Source: Drechslerella dactyloides
Lineage: Eukaryota > Ascomycota > Orbiliomycetes > Orbiliales > Orbiliaceae
Direction: 5' to 3'
Length of the DNA: 64,000 bases
NCBI GenBank assembly: GCA_020064725.1
Contig: JAGTWJ010000002.1
Coordinates: 3,224,001 to 3,288,000 of the forward strand
The notes under the pieces: model-generated
The model's input: the letters and a program-made list of their open reading frames with translations, nothing else
Told to the model about the DNA's origin: nothing
Databases searched by the model: none
Translations under genes and position numbers: made by a program
Shown here: piece by piece, positions 1-10,299 of the stretch
How positions within the stretch are numbered: position 1 is the stretch's first letter
Layout: each line of letters starts with the position of its first letter

Positions 1-612
1 CAGTTCAATATCTTCGTAAAGCCGAATGCAACATACGTGTAATAGGGTATTTGATTCATACCCGTACGGCCCACAGTATGTAGTTTGTGCGAATCCTTCG
101 GTTTGGCCAGCAAGTGAAACCCATCTCCAGGTCGCTTGCGAACACAGAACGAATACACGGAGCCTAGCTCGCGTTCACCACAACCCAGGTCATACTTTAA
201 ATTGGGGCAGAATTTCAGATAGACTGTGTTTTTATTCGGATCCTCGCCTGGGTCACATACGAACTCAAGCCAGCCATCCATTGTATGGCATCTCTAATGC
301 TGAGAGGGCAAGCCGGAATATTTTTGGAAGATGAGATTGTGGTCTCCGCCATTGTTGTTGTTGTATGTGAGAACCGCGGATGGCGAAGCGATGTTGGTGA
401 TAAGATATGTACTTCCAGGCCATGGTGGATCATTCCCATGTAGATCCGCTGATTCTGGCTCCGACATGGTTGCTAAATTATGATTGAATGCTACGCGTGA
501 GCCTATCATCCACGTGCCGCTTGCTGTAGTGCGGAAGGAGAACTTAGGATGATGTTAAAGCTGCATCCAGCTAGAGCATACTTTCAGATTTGATCCTTTT
601 CTGGACGAGCAT
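1..612 (-). pseudogene. Beta-trefoil family copy 1, broken by a stop codon
   Basis: The model has exon 1 at 582-612 (31 nt, starting MLVQKRIKSE), a GTATGC donor, an intron of about 109 nt ending TTTAG, then exon 2 from 472 running off the left edge. Exon 2 carries N-D-P-P-W-P-G and L-P-S-Q-H, then an in-frame TAG at 294-296 exactly where the other copies encode the Trp of S-Q-x-W. Reading past it, the frame stays open and the rest of the family is recognisable: R-C-H-T-M-D-G-W, F-C-V-R-K-R-P-G-D-G-F and F-G-F-T-K-I. The usual stop after F-T-K-I is not present before the window ends. Exon 1 has the same length and phase as in copy 5, so the gene decayed recently. Readthrough or a sequencing error cannot be excluded. 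Confidence 0.72.
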
Positions 613-1694
613 TTAGTGATCGAGCAAATGGAGGTGGATGGCTGTGTAGTGGATCGATCGTGAGAAATGTGTTAGCTAAATTACATCTGGGGTGCCCATG
701 GGTAGTTGTTGGATCGACGTACCCTACTACAGTCTTGAGACAGGCCTCAGAACCCAGATCGAGGAGATCTGATGAGTTCGAAAGGGATTTTGTATTTGGA
801 TAAGGCTACCCAAGAAGAGCTCGTCGATACTAGGTTGCAACGTTATAGCTACAGGAAGGTGGAGTCGGTGTAATCAACATCGATACTCCTCCATGAACGC
901 AGAGTGCTATAAGCTCTGGAAAGTTCGGTCCATGGCTTACATGTTCTCCGCATGTAATGTTGTTAAGGTGAAGGACCAAGAGCTTTCCAGTGTCTTCACC
1001 ATGAGACTAGAGTTCACTACCGCCAGCATGGATCTAGAAGAACAAAGACCTGCTCGGCAGATTCAACGCTTTTGTGTGATGAAGGATCGCGCAAGGCTAT
1101 AAACTAAAGTTTTGCATTCTCAGGTAGGCACCTATAAAGATGTACTCCGGCGTGCGATCCCGGTCATTTATAGGTGCATGTTCCCATTCTTTAGATAAAT
1201 TTAGACCGATGAATCCAAAGTTGCACAATTTGAACTTATGCTTACGGAGGGCCGGGTTTAGGAATCCGGAATTGTTTCCTTCGACGTGCGTGTGATACTG
1301 GAGCCTCGACTGGCGCCGAAATATATCAGAATGTCCTAGGATAATCTATACATCATCTAATGGTCCCATGCATGGATATGTTGAACTCCGAGAGTGAATG
1401 AAGTTTTAAACATCATGATATCAGGTTCATTAACAATACTGGGCTCGCCCCGTGATCAACGATAGTAACATGAAACCAATGTATAGTGATGTGAACATTT
1501 AGGATTGAGGTCATTCAATAGGCTGACACTCCACCTTCACCCCCAGTATTGTTCTGAAATATGCCAATGACTAACAAGACCAGGTAGCACCACCTTAACC
1601 AAACTCAGGCCAAATTGGTCCATCTCAAGTATATCTTTTCAGTCCTCGCGGCACAGTTTCCGCTCTTCTCAATTCAAGACCCCCTGAGTTGGCA
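613..1694. other. Intergenic, no supported gene
   Basis: This gap lies between copies 1 and 2 of the trefoil array. The only open frame of note, 893-1102 on the plus strand (69 codons), lacks the family landmarks and has no recognisable domain. No tRNA or transposon signs were seen. Confidence 0.5.
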
Positions 1695-2360
1695 TCAAGC
1701 TGACACCTTTGAAAAGCCAAATACATTGCCAGTGCTCGGTTTGCTAGATGACGGGTGCGCCTGAGGGTCAATGGGCACGTTCACCACATTTACAGCCGAC
1801 AGCCGCTCGCCGTGCTTCGCCATTATCTGGAACCCATACTCTGGTCGCTTGCGGACACAGAATAGGGCACTCCTACCTGTGCTACGCTTTGAACATTGCA
1901 GGAAGCCTATTGGACTATGCCCAGGTTGAGCATGGTATTCGAGGTAGAGAGTAGATCCCGCTTCGTCAGTGTCATTCGCGAATTCAAACCAGCCATCCAT
2001 GATATGACATCTCCAATGCTGAGATGGAAGTCCAGAGTACGGCTGAAGGTCAACTATAGAGTTGGAGCCGCCACATGTTAGCGCTTTGCGCGGCGTGGCC
2101 AGATCAGTTATGACGTAGGTCTTTCCAGGCCACGGGGCGTCATCCCCGGGCAATTGTACTGGCGGTGGCGTCGAGTTCGGCAGAATTTCCACTAGTCATA
2201 GAATTAGGTTGCACGATCCATATGTTAGTCAAAACCTATTACCATGCATAAATTGCCTCGCGAATCAGGCGCAAAAGAGAAACAGGGCGAATTAAATATA
2301 TATATTACCTGAGCCCTTCTCATCAGGCTCGAAGTGCCTAACGCGCTTCTGAGTCTGCAT
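1695..2360 (-). CDS. Beta-trefoil family protein, copy 2 (182 aa)
   Basis: Exons are 2309-2360 and 1695-2191. The first exon encodes a basic tail starting MQTQKRVRH and ends after one base of a codon at a GTAATA donor. The second follows a CTATGACTAG acceptor, giving 182 residues. The apparent start at 2192 is a GTG created by the intron boundary, so the upstream ATG is preferred. The trefoil part has G-D-D-A-P-W-P-G, L-P-S-Q-H-W-R-C-H, D-G-W, F-C-V-R-K-R and ends F-G-F-S-K-V-S-A. It is the closest intact relative of copy 1, sharing the Q-K-R-[IV]-[KR] start. Fold and carbohydrate or protein binding are inferences; the biochemical role is unknown. No secretion signal is visible. Confidence 0.7.
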
Positions 2361-3350
2361 TGCACTTTCGTCGAATGGAGATATTCTCTAACAATATTCC
2401 AACTGAGAAAAAATGAATACCAGTTAATCGAGGACGATCTCGCTGGGGATATTTAAGAGCACAAGTAACTCTAGGATTGCCGATTGTGCGAGACTTAACC
2501 TAGAATCTGTGGTAGAGTGTGAAAGATGGTTGAGAGTCAGATTCACCTCTTACAGCTTTATATACCCGACCTCAAACTAGTAAAGAAGCAAGCAGTGGAC
2601 TCTGGAATCTTTTACAGTTACTATCGATCGATTTTCACTCTAGATGGTTACATACCAGATGCACCTTACCCTCTTACCTGCAGACACCGCCAGAATCCTG
2701 TCACATCTGCAGGCTTCCATAGCAGCATTATCTGTGAAACCGATACTTCTATGCAGATACAACTAAGCTTGGGCAAACTGTAGTATTGGGGCTGCGTAGC
2801 TTATTAATATTGAATAGCATCGTTATGAAGAGCTCCACATCAAAGCTTCCAGCAGATACCCGCTAGCCTGCAGTCTAATATCGCAACATTGCGTCGTAGT
2901 CTAAAAACAGAAGGTGCACAATGCTGCGAAGCCGGAGGGCTGCATTATCGAGGTTGGCGAGATAACAATCGGACTCTGCATTAGTTTCGGGATCTGGCAG
3001 ATACCAAGCCATCTCACAATATCAGCCTAGATCGGACCAACATCCCGAAGACAAGAATCCGGATCTTCCTTTGTCTCGTAATCCGGACGCCATCCTCTGC
3101 AGCTCTGGCTCCATGACCTGTGTAGAGCTTCTTGTTACTTTACAAAGATATCTGCCAAAAGTTTAAAATACGATGCGTATATATATGATAGGACGAGATC
3201 GGAGATACATCTAACGTCAACTCACTAATGCTAATCATATATTCTGAATTATTCAAAATTAGGAGCTACAGGGCCAGTCAGAACAATTATACAATGCCAA
3301 TGCTCTTGGTCCCGGAAAAGCACAAATCAACTCTATAGGTCTAGCCGTGT
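2361..3350. other. Intergenic, no supported gene
   Basis: About 1 kb separates copies 2 and 3. A small plus-strand frame at 2526-2783 shows no known motif. I see no degenerate trefoil copy, since the W-P-G landmark is absent on both strands. Confidence 0.5.
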
Positions 3351-3966
3351 CTAAACTCTCGTGAAACCCCAGGCCATATTGGAATTCTCGTCGACGCCTA
3401 TTTTGTCTTCACCATATATACTCTTTCCTACAGCCCGCAGCCCAGTGCGATATTTCGCCAATAGTTGGAACCCATCTCCTTGCCGTTTTCTGACACAAAA
3501 TAACGCAACAAACTTAGGGTCACGCATCGCGCAGGTCATTTGACCGGGTTGGTCTGACTCGTAGCCGATATAAACAGTTGATTCACCAGGATCGGTTGCG
3601 AACTCCAGCCAACCATCCGTGGCGTGGCAGCACCAGCGCTGAGAAGAGTCTCCAGTGTATTTCTCGAGCCTGAGGCCGAGCACGCCTCTGCAAGTCAAAA
3701 CTTTTGACGAGGATAATTGGCTGATAATATATGAGTTTCCTGGCCATGGTGGGTCATCGCCCGTGAGGATTGTGTCGACGCGTTCGTTCGTATCCGCGCT
3801 TGTGTTCCCGTTCGTCTTTGTCGCTATTGTTATTTCTGGGGGTCAGCATTTTGTCAGCATCAATGATCGCAGTACACGATACTGACAAAAAAGAAACATA
3901 TTTACCGTTCAGCTTCCTTTTGCGAGCCGTGCTCGGTGCCGGCACAACCTGATCAGTAGACGACAT
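3351..3966 (-). CDS. Beta-trefoil family protein, copy 3 (181 aa)
   Basis: Exons are 3906-3966 and 3351-3835, separated by a 70-nt intron (GTAAAT donor, CCCCCAG acceptor) in phase 1. Exon 1 encodes MSSTDQ and a basic stretch A-R-K-R-K-L-N. Exon 2 continues through T-G-D-D-P-P-W-P-G, S-S-Q-R-W-C-C-H, D-G-W-L-E-F, F-C-V-R-K-R and ends A-W-G-F-T-R-V. A continuous frame on exon 2 alone would need a non-ATG start inside the domain, so the spliced model is strongly preferred. The product has no signal peptide or membrane segment. It is one of the best-conserved copies. Confidence 0.75.
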
Positions 3967-4869
3967 CGTGCAGATTCTGGGCCGCCCAAGATCCAAATTA
4001 TCGATTATTGAATTCTCGTACTCTATTCAAATAATCTCGAAGGTATGTTCGCAAAATGATACCAATGAATACTGGAATTCGACAGGTCAACTGATAATCG
4101 AGTTCGAAGAAGGCCAGAATGGCTGCAGAGCTACGACGAATATATAGAACCGGTCTGCTTGTCTCTCACATGAGATACAGCAGCCCCTTTATCGTCAATG
4201 TTCTGCTCCCCAGCTTCAGTTGGGATGATCTTGTGAAGGAGAACTGCCAGTGCACGGCCCATCCACTCTTTAATGTTTCGCGCTAACCTGCTCCAATTTG
4301 GCGACAACTTCGCCACAACTCTAGTCTCGGGGACGCTGACCCTCCGAGGCTTGCACAACTCCAATATTGTTGGAATTGTCCAACCCCGAATGCTTCCGTG
4401 CCCCAACCTAGAACCTCCTAGCCAGCTGATAGGATATCTGTTAATATATATAATTGTCCACAAAGCAGAATGTTGGCCATATTGGCGGCACAAGCTACAA
4501 TGGCTTTTTCGTTGCGCTCGTCAAAATGATTCAAACACTTACGAATCTACAATTCTCATCCTTCATAGACCGGTGCATTGGATGGGTGGTTGCATACCAG
4601 GCGAAAAGTCTCAAGGAACAAAAAGCCAGTTTGAAGATCGCCGTTCCTAGTACCATCTGTGTATTTTATACAGTTTTGCGCTAAGGGTCGACACTATTAA
4701 TCTCTTTAGATCTACATAATTCACCTGAAGGAAGCTCTTTAGCAAAATCAGACTGAGGCCTCGTTAACTTGTAGACTAGCGATTAAGTCGTCTTTTCCGA
4801 GGTGAATGGCAGGTGCTCATTGAGATCGGACAGGAATGTAAAATCAACGAAACACAAATGAACACAGCC
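3967..4869. other. Intergenic, one unexplained minus-strand frame
   Basis: The stretch separates copies 3 and 4. A minus-strand open frame at 4131-4493 (120 codons) has a fairly natural composition, including N-W-S-R-L-A-R-N-I-K-E-W-M, but I recognise no domain and see no convincing splice partner. I do not call it a gene. Confidence 0.4.
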
Positions 4870-5830
4870 TCAAATCTTCGTGAATCCCCACCAAGCATCG
4901 GTGTTACCAGACCTGATTACCCTGAGCGCCCCATCGTCATCCCTCCCCATAGGCCGCAAATGAGGATCATCGTTCATAAGCAGCTGATATCCGCCGTCAG
5001 GCCTCTTTCTAGCGACATAACACTCCCATCCGCGAAAATGAGGAGCTTCACAGGCTATTTTCCAATCGTCTCTGTGACCTAGAAACGCTAGTGTCGGCCC
5101 TGCATCGCTTGCGAACCCAATCCAACCGTTGTTCTCGTGGCAAACCCATTGTTGGCTAGATAGCCCCGGTTTGAATGTCGTAAAGATGGGGCGTGGGTGT
5201 TTATAAGTAAGGACTTGAGAGGTGTCTTTGTCGCTGATGATATAGATATTCCCTGGCCAGGGAGTATCATCACCAGTCAAGGTAATATCCGTGGCCTTCT
5301 CGAATTTTTTCTGTTCTTCGGTGACCTTGGCTGTTGTAACATTAGTCATGTCAGCGATTGCATTCAGTTTCCGTTATGTGGGAGCGGGATCTAGGGGTTA
5401 TAGCCAGATACTGTCTGTGCCATAATCCTTGGCAAAGACCCAGTTTCCATAACATACTGAGACCCGACATTTGAGACTGAAGCTCCTTGATCGCAGTGTT
5501 CAAACTGCCTAGATCCGAACTCTGAGATTCAAGCTTCTTGTCGATAACATTTAAGAGGCTTAACTCCGATGTCTGAGATTCGAGTTTCTTAAGTGTAGAA
5601 GTCAAGACACTCAGATCCAACATTTGAGATTCGAGCCTTTTCACTGCTGTGTCCAATCTGCCTATATCCGATGTTTGATACTCAAGTTTCTTGATCGCTG
5701 CGTTCAACCGTAAACACTCCAACCGAAGCGAATTGATGGCTGCAGACTCTTGGCTGTGCCCATCGAGCGGCGGAATGGAATCCATTGACGCAACTGAGTC
5801 ATCCGATCCAGGCGTTGCGGGCCTGTCCAT
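4870..5830 (-). CDS. Coiled-coil plus beta-trefoil protein, copy 4 (277 aa model)
   Basis: The trefoil exon (4870-5330) has T-G-D-D-T-P-W-P-G, S-S-Q-Q-W-V-C-H, A-R-K-R-P-D-G-G-Y and ends W-W-G-F-T-K-I. It could be read alone from ATG 5349 (159 aa). Directly upstream is an open frame starting MDRPATPGSD (5830) that encodes five 17-residue repeats predicted to form a coiled coil. It carries a perfect GTATGT donor at 5457-5452. Splicing to the CAACAG acceptor before 5330 (127-nt intron with CTAAT) joins the two in phase 1, the phase used by every other family member. The fused product would have an oligomerising N-terminal stalk and a C-terminal trefoil. A longer start at 5899 would add a hydrophobic segment and is less likely. 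Confidence 0.55.
5453..5707 (-). repeat. Five tandem 51-bp (17-residue) coding repeats
   Basis: The first exon of copy 4 contains five in-register 17-residue units of the pattern L-x-x-x-x-K-x-L-E-S-Q-x-[SL]-[DE]-L-x-x. At DNA level the units share a phrase close to gagattcgagcttctt on the plus strand. The last unit crosses the proposed splice donor. Regular hydrophobic spacing suggests a coiled coil, probably oligomeric. Confidence 0.75.
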
Positions 5831-7264
5831 TCTTTTGGCGGTAAAGATGAAAGTCGCATGCACCATTAAAACAAAAATCGCGAACTGATAATAGAGCAAG
5901 AATATGAAGGAAGGGTATCGGAATTAGCAAGCAAAAATGACAAAAAGGAAGTGAGGGACCAAAGCTCAGTAGACATATAGCCAAATTCTATTGGACCTCA
6001 GACCATCCGCCGCCACATATTCGGTCATACATGCAAGACAACAAACACTGCGTCCGGAAAACGGATCGATCGATACTTCCTGATTCAACACTTTTATTGC
6101 CATACAATCGTGCGTTTGTGACATCAATCGAAATGCTACCCCGCCCAGATCAAGCGATATTTGCTATAGTGTCGGGACACAACTCTCCAAGGCTTAGTCG
6201 GAGGGTCAGCGTCCGCGAGATTAATTCCACTAAAAAGTTTCGGCCTGCGGCATAGGTACAGCCCGCTAGCTCGGACAGCTGCATTTCAACAACAAGGCAT
6301 GAAAGAGCAAGCAGACACCCGGCCCGGTGAATTATGTTTGCTGTCTCGGAGATGCTGGATGCACCCGCGGAAAGCTTCGTACTGCAGAATTCCAACATTT
6401 CATTTCGGAAATCCGCATGCAATTGTTGGCCAAACGTGTGTGCTGGCGGTGCATGGAAATGAGACCAGACACGGAATTATACATTTGTTGACTAAATCTG
6501 CACGTTCGGTCTCACTAAATTGACTGAAGTGTCTATCGGCTTTCCGGAGCAGAGCGAGAGGGTCGCGTTCCCAAAACCCGGCAAAGGATCCGCGCGGAAC
6601 AACTATAAGTAAGATCCTGGAGCGAGATCAAGATTGCTGCTACTTAGTTAACTTAATACCATATAATATAACTACATGTGAGCTTCATATCGAATCCTGT
6701 TGTATGTTTAATGCAATCTGTATCCTTAACCTTCTGTGCTCGGAACTGTTTCCGACATGACAATTCGTAGCGGCATCCATGCCTAAAGGATAGTAAGTTG
6801 AATTCAAAAGGTCTGTAGTCTCGGAGACGCAAAGGTCCGGACGCCTATCAGTTCGAAAGCTAATGGCATCGACTCGAGTATGTGCTTTATCGATATATCT
6901 ACCGTATCCATCGTCAGGCCTCCTCTCAAGCTACGGGCTTCATAATACAACACCCCCCCGCGTTGTCACCTTGACACAGCCCGAAGATATTCGAATGCGT
7001 GCGTACGTTAGTATACTATACAAATACAGATTTGCATTCTTTGCCTCAGTTCTGTTGATCGATTTAGCGTTTCTAGAGTTCTACCAAGCTGAAATATCCT
7101 TATCGTGTCCTATAGCTCTATGATTCCCAAGTATTCGCTCCATAGTTCCCCTATTATCAGTGACGAGTTTCACTACCACGACCGTGGTATTACCATCGGA
7201 TCCGAAATTCTCCATACACCCTATCGACAAGCCCGGTTCTGATCATCCGCGCAAGAGCTAAGCC
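5831..7264. other. Intergenic, no supported gene
   Basis: This 1.4-kb stretch between copies 4 and 5 has scattered short frames on both strands, for example 6150-6422 minus and 6863-7123 plus. None has a recognisable motif or fitting splice signals. No trefoil landmark was found. Confidence 0.5.
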
Positions 7265-7910
7265 TCAAACCCTAGTAAAAGTCCACACCGAGTCAAAATC
7301 CTTTCCGACGCCTACCGGCAACAACAGAGTTTCATCCAGAACCTCCTGCTCCGAATGCACACCCAGCGGGAGAAGGGTGTCCCCGACCTTCATGTGCAGA
7401 TATCCCACCCCCGAACCCGGCAGCATGCGAAAGCACATTTTATGGTGGAACGTCCGCCACACGACTGCCGGCTCCCGTTCTCGGCAAGTGATCATGTTAG
7501 TGCGTCGACCGTAGAAGCCTAGATAGAGAGGCGACGGTGTGGAGAACCCCTGCCAGTCAATCGAAAGGGAGAGCCAGCCGTCATTCAGCTCGTGGCACAT
7601 CCACGTTTGGCCGACAATGTTGTCGAAGGGTGCGAGATGAACGACGTCGTCGCGGTATGTGAGGACCATGCCGTTATGGTAATCGGTAATGACGTACGTT
7701 GAGCCAGGCCACAAGACGTCTCCGGAGGGTGCTTCCACATTAGTCGGCCCACGAGACAGGGGTACTTCTAGTTCGCGGATGATTGATTAGCGACAACATT
7801 GGCACTAGATATAGAGCTCCGGAGCCTTGAGCTGCGTGGATCTATCGTAAATATTTTTGCGCAATCTATGACAACTTACCATTCTCGGGATACTGCTGCC
7901 CGAAGTCCAT
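7265..7910 (-). CDS. Divergent beta-trefoil family protein, copy 5 (177 aa)
   Basis: Exons are 7880-7910 (31 nt, MDFGQQYPEN) and 7265-7767, joined in phase 1 across a 112-nt intron with a consensus GTAAGT donor and ACTAG acceptor. Without splicing the frame would begin at a GTG. Landmarks kept are L-W-P-G-S-T-Y-V-I-T-D, Q-T-W-M-C-H, D-G-W and V-W-T-F-T-R-V. The F-C-V-R-K-R motif is replaced by K-M-C-F-R-M. It is the most diverged intact member, so it may have a different ligand. The C-terminal W-x-F-T-R ending also recalls basidiomycete mycocypin protease inhibitors, which share the fold; homology is not shown. Confidence 0.7.
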
Positions 7911-8809
7911 GGTGTGATCTTGTGACGATGCCGAATGTTGTTCAGGTGACGATTTGATATATATATCGATATTGCTAGGAAGCCCTGAAAGCAATGAAGT
8001 AACCCTCTCTTTACTTTGAACCCTTGACTAGTATATTCGGAATATTTACTCAGCTTAGTAGATCAAGGCAGTTGTGATCGGGGATGCAGATTACTTAGAA
8101 GGTAGGTAGGTAGTTTTGTGCCCAGGTTGAAAACTCGCAGGTAAGGGGATTCCGCAAGTATATGGTCTCACGCAAGCAAAGACAAGACGCAGCCGCCTCG
8201 AGTATATCTGTCGATACATTTGTTATCCAGAACAGGAGAATAATTTGTTACAGCAGCCACCCGCATTGACGCGTAGTCAGGGAGCTAATAGGGTCCAAAT
8301 CGCTGTGACGAAACAAATTTCCAACATGCATCGATCGAGTCTATTGGAGATGTACCCAGACCTTGCGATTAGATAACAAAATAATACCATTCCACTTAAG
8401 CATCAACTAGACATGCAAGATTCATCTCCCGTTTAGTGTCCCCCAAACCCCGCGCAACCGTCGCGTCTGACTTGGTAAGTATAGATATCGACGGGGACCA
8501 GGTACGATGCGTGCAGATACCAGATTGAATGGAGAATTTTGGCCTGGGCAGCCTCAGATTATAGAAAGATAACACTAGATGCTACACACTCATACTAGCA
8601 AATTCATGGTAAAAATGGAACAAAGAAATGGCCTCTGTGCCGAAGGGTACCACCAAGCCGCACTGCCTTTATCCTGCCTTCGGAGACCAGGAGCCAGCTT
8701 TTCCTAACATACACTTCGTCAACATCTATTAGACCATCAGCAAAAGCTTGACTCATAAGGAAATAAATATATTAAGAAACCGCTGGGGGCCCGAAGACTC
8801 ACTATTTAC
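7911..8809. other. Intergenic, no supported gene
   Basis: About 0.9 kb lies between copies 5 and 6. It is AT-rich in part, with a short ggtaggtaggtag run near 8101-8113. No coding or RNA feature is recognised. Confidence 0.5.
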
Positions 8810-9678
8810 TCAGACTTTGGTGAAATTCCACCAGGTTTCCGAATTGCGTATCATCTCAATACACCCGTTCATAAAATAATTGACCCCCATAGGTCGTAGC
8901 CCGTCATCATATCGCATAAGGATTTGAAACCCCTCCCCCGGCCGTTTCCGCACGCAGAGCATTTCGTTCCTTTGCATATGGAGCGCACGACACAAAATCG
9001 CTGGCTGATGCTGCATACCGTAGCCCAGAAACACAGTTGATTCCCCGGGATCGTTCGTAAGTCCCAGCCAGCCGTCCCTGGCGTGGCAGACCCATTGTTG
9101 GCGTGGATTGCCCGGTTCGTACTCTTTCAAGATGGCCGTTTCATCGTCATATGTGATGACGTTTGTGGTGTTTCCTTCGTTTATGACGTAGACGCTGCCG
9201 GGCCATGGCGCGTCGTCGCCCTTCAATGTAGGTTTCGGATCCATTGGTTGTAGATGTACGCTCCTCAATGCAGGTTTCGGAGCCATTTGTTCTAGAAGTC
9301 CGCTCTCTAGCTGTTTGCTAGCGTCTACAGAAATACTTATCATTAGTTCATGGACTGCAGCCAACTTTCGAGATGCTGTATGAGTTCGAGTCTATTATAT
9401 GTATATATTAGTCTTTCCGTCCAGTCTCATAAGTCCAGTCGTAACGACGAGCGTCACGATCATCTTTGGGTACGCGTCTGATATATATACGAACCACCTC
9501 TCCAGAATGTTGGAAAGCCTGGAGCGCGTTTCGGGCTTGATGGTCTCTCCTTCACTTCCGGCCGTGGGACCGGCCGTGGGACCGGCTCAGGCTCGGCCCG
9601 CGTGCAGCTGGTGGAGAACTCTGACGTTGGTGTTTCCTCACCGGACAGAGAGCATGTAGGCTCAGTCTCTGAGTCCAT
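8810..9678 (-). CDS. Beta-trefoil family protein, copy 6, Pro/Glu-rich N-terminus (231 aa model)
   Basis: The trefoil exon (8810-9324) includes G-D-D-A-P-W-P-G, P-R-Q-Q-W-V-C-H, D-G-W, L-C-V-R-K-R-P-G-E-G-F and W-W-N-F-T-K-V. Just before the domain a short unit ending P-K-P-[AT]-L-[RK] is duplicated. The acceptor at 9325 has a good CTAAT branch site 20 nt upstream. The most likely first exon is 9498-9678, starting MDSETEPTCS and rich in Pro, Glu and Ser, with a duplicated P-V-P-R-P. Its donor (GTGGTT) is poor; GTACCC near 9471 or GTGAGG near 9641 would also keep phase 1. The N-terminal boundary is therefore uncertain, the trefoil part firm. An internal ATG at 9343 is another possible start. 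Confidence 0.6.
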
Positions 9679-10299
9679 AATTCGTTATCGCTACTGGAGT
9701 TAACGGGTGAGAATTCCTGTGAAGGAAAGGAGGCCGCAGTTGGGAAGGGAAATATCGCGACGAGTTCAGGACGCGGGGTCGAATATTAACTATGCGCCGT
9801 ACTTGAGTTACGCAAGGCTGAACCGAGGGTCTTCTGGACGAGAGCTTCCACAGCTAAGTTCAGGCAACTTATACAAGTAGCATGCTAAACAGCAGACTCC
9901 ACAGCGGCTAGGCATACGAGTGGACAGAGCTAATTCGATTCGGCTCTTAAGCGCCTGCTTTCGATCGTCTGGAATGCTGCAGGGGCCAATATGGCCAATT
10001 TGAGTCCGGTTTCGTACGTCTCGACCATTCATGCAACGCGCTGTGCCACCGATATACCACACAGCCTCGAATGCTTCCACGCAGTTCATTGAACATATAT
10101 ACGGTTCGCAAGCTAAACCTGTAAACCATCAAGGGTAAAGACCAAGCAGTCAATTGAGAACACACACGTCGCTGTGATTCGATTCAAACAATAGACGCCA
10201 TACTGCACACCAATACACCAGACCATACATATACGCGTGCATACATAAAAACCACACAAAGCCATCCATACAGTAGAGCAACAGCCCATCCCCGCCCCC
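9679..10299. other. Intergenic, no supported gene
   Basis: This stretch separates the trefoil array from the DUF2417 gene and includes that gene's 3' flank. Only short overlapping frames occur, with no motif. Confidence 0.5.

Larger units (their letters stand above)
1..9678 (-). other. Tandem array of six beta-trefoil-like paralogues
   Basis: Six related genes lie head to tail on the minus strand, roughly 0.9 to 3 kb apart: copies ending or starting near 1-612, 1695-2360, 3351-3966, 4870-5830, 7265-7910 and 8810-9678. Shared landmarks, in order, are [GD]-D-x-P-W-P-G near the start of the domain, Y-[VI]-I-[ST], S-Q-x-W-x-C-H, D-G-W, F-C-V-R-K-R-P and a closing W-x-F-T-[KR]-[VI]. The internal threefold pattern and Q-x-W motif resemble ricin-B-type or mycocypin-type beta-trefoils; that fold is inferred. 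In all six a short first exon is joined in phase 1 to the trefoil exon. No signal peptide is visible, so the products are probably intracellular. No transposon was recognised between the copies. Confidence 0.75.

Noticed and set aside
294..509. Alternative start of copy 1 at ATG 509 (MIGSRVAF)
   Set aside because: These residues come from reading through the last part of an intron. The upstream 31-nt exon with a GTATGC donor and phase-1 junction fits the family better.
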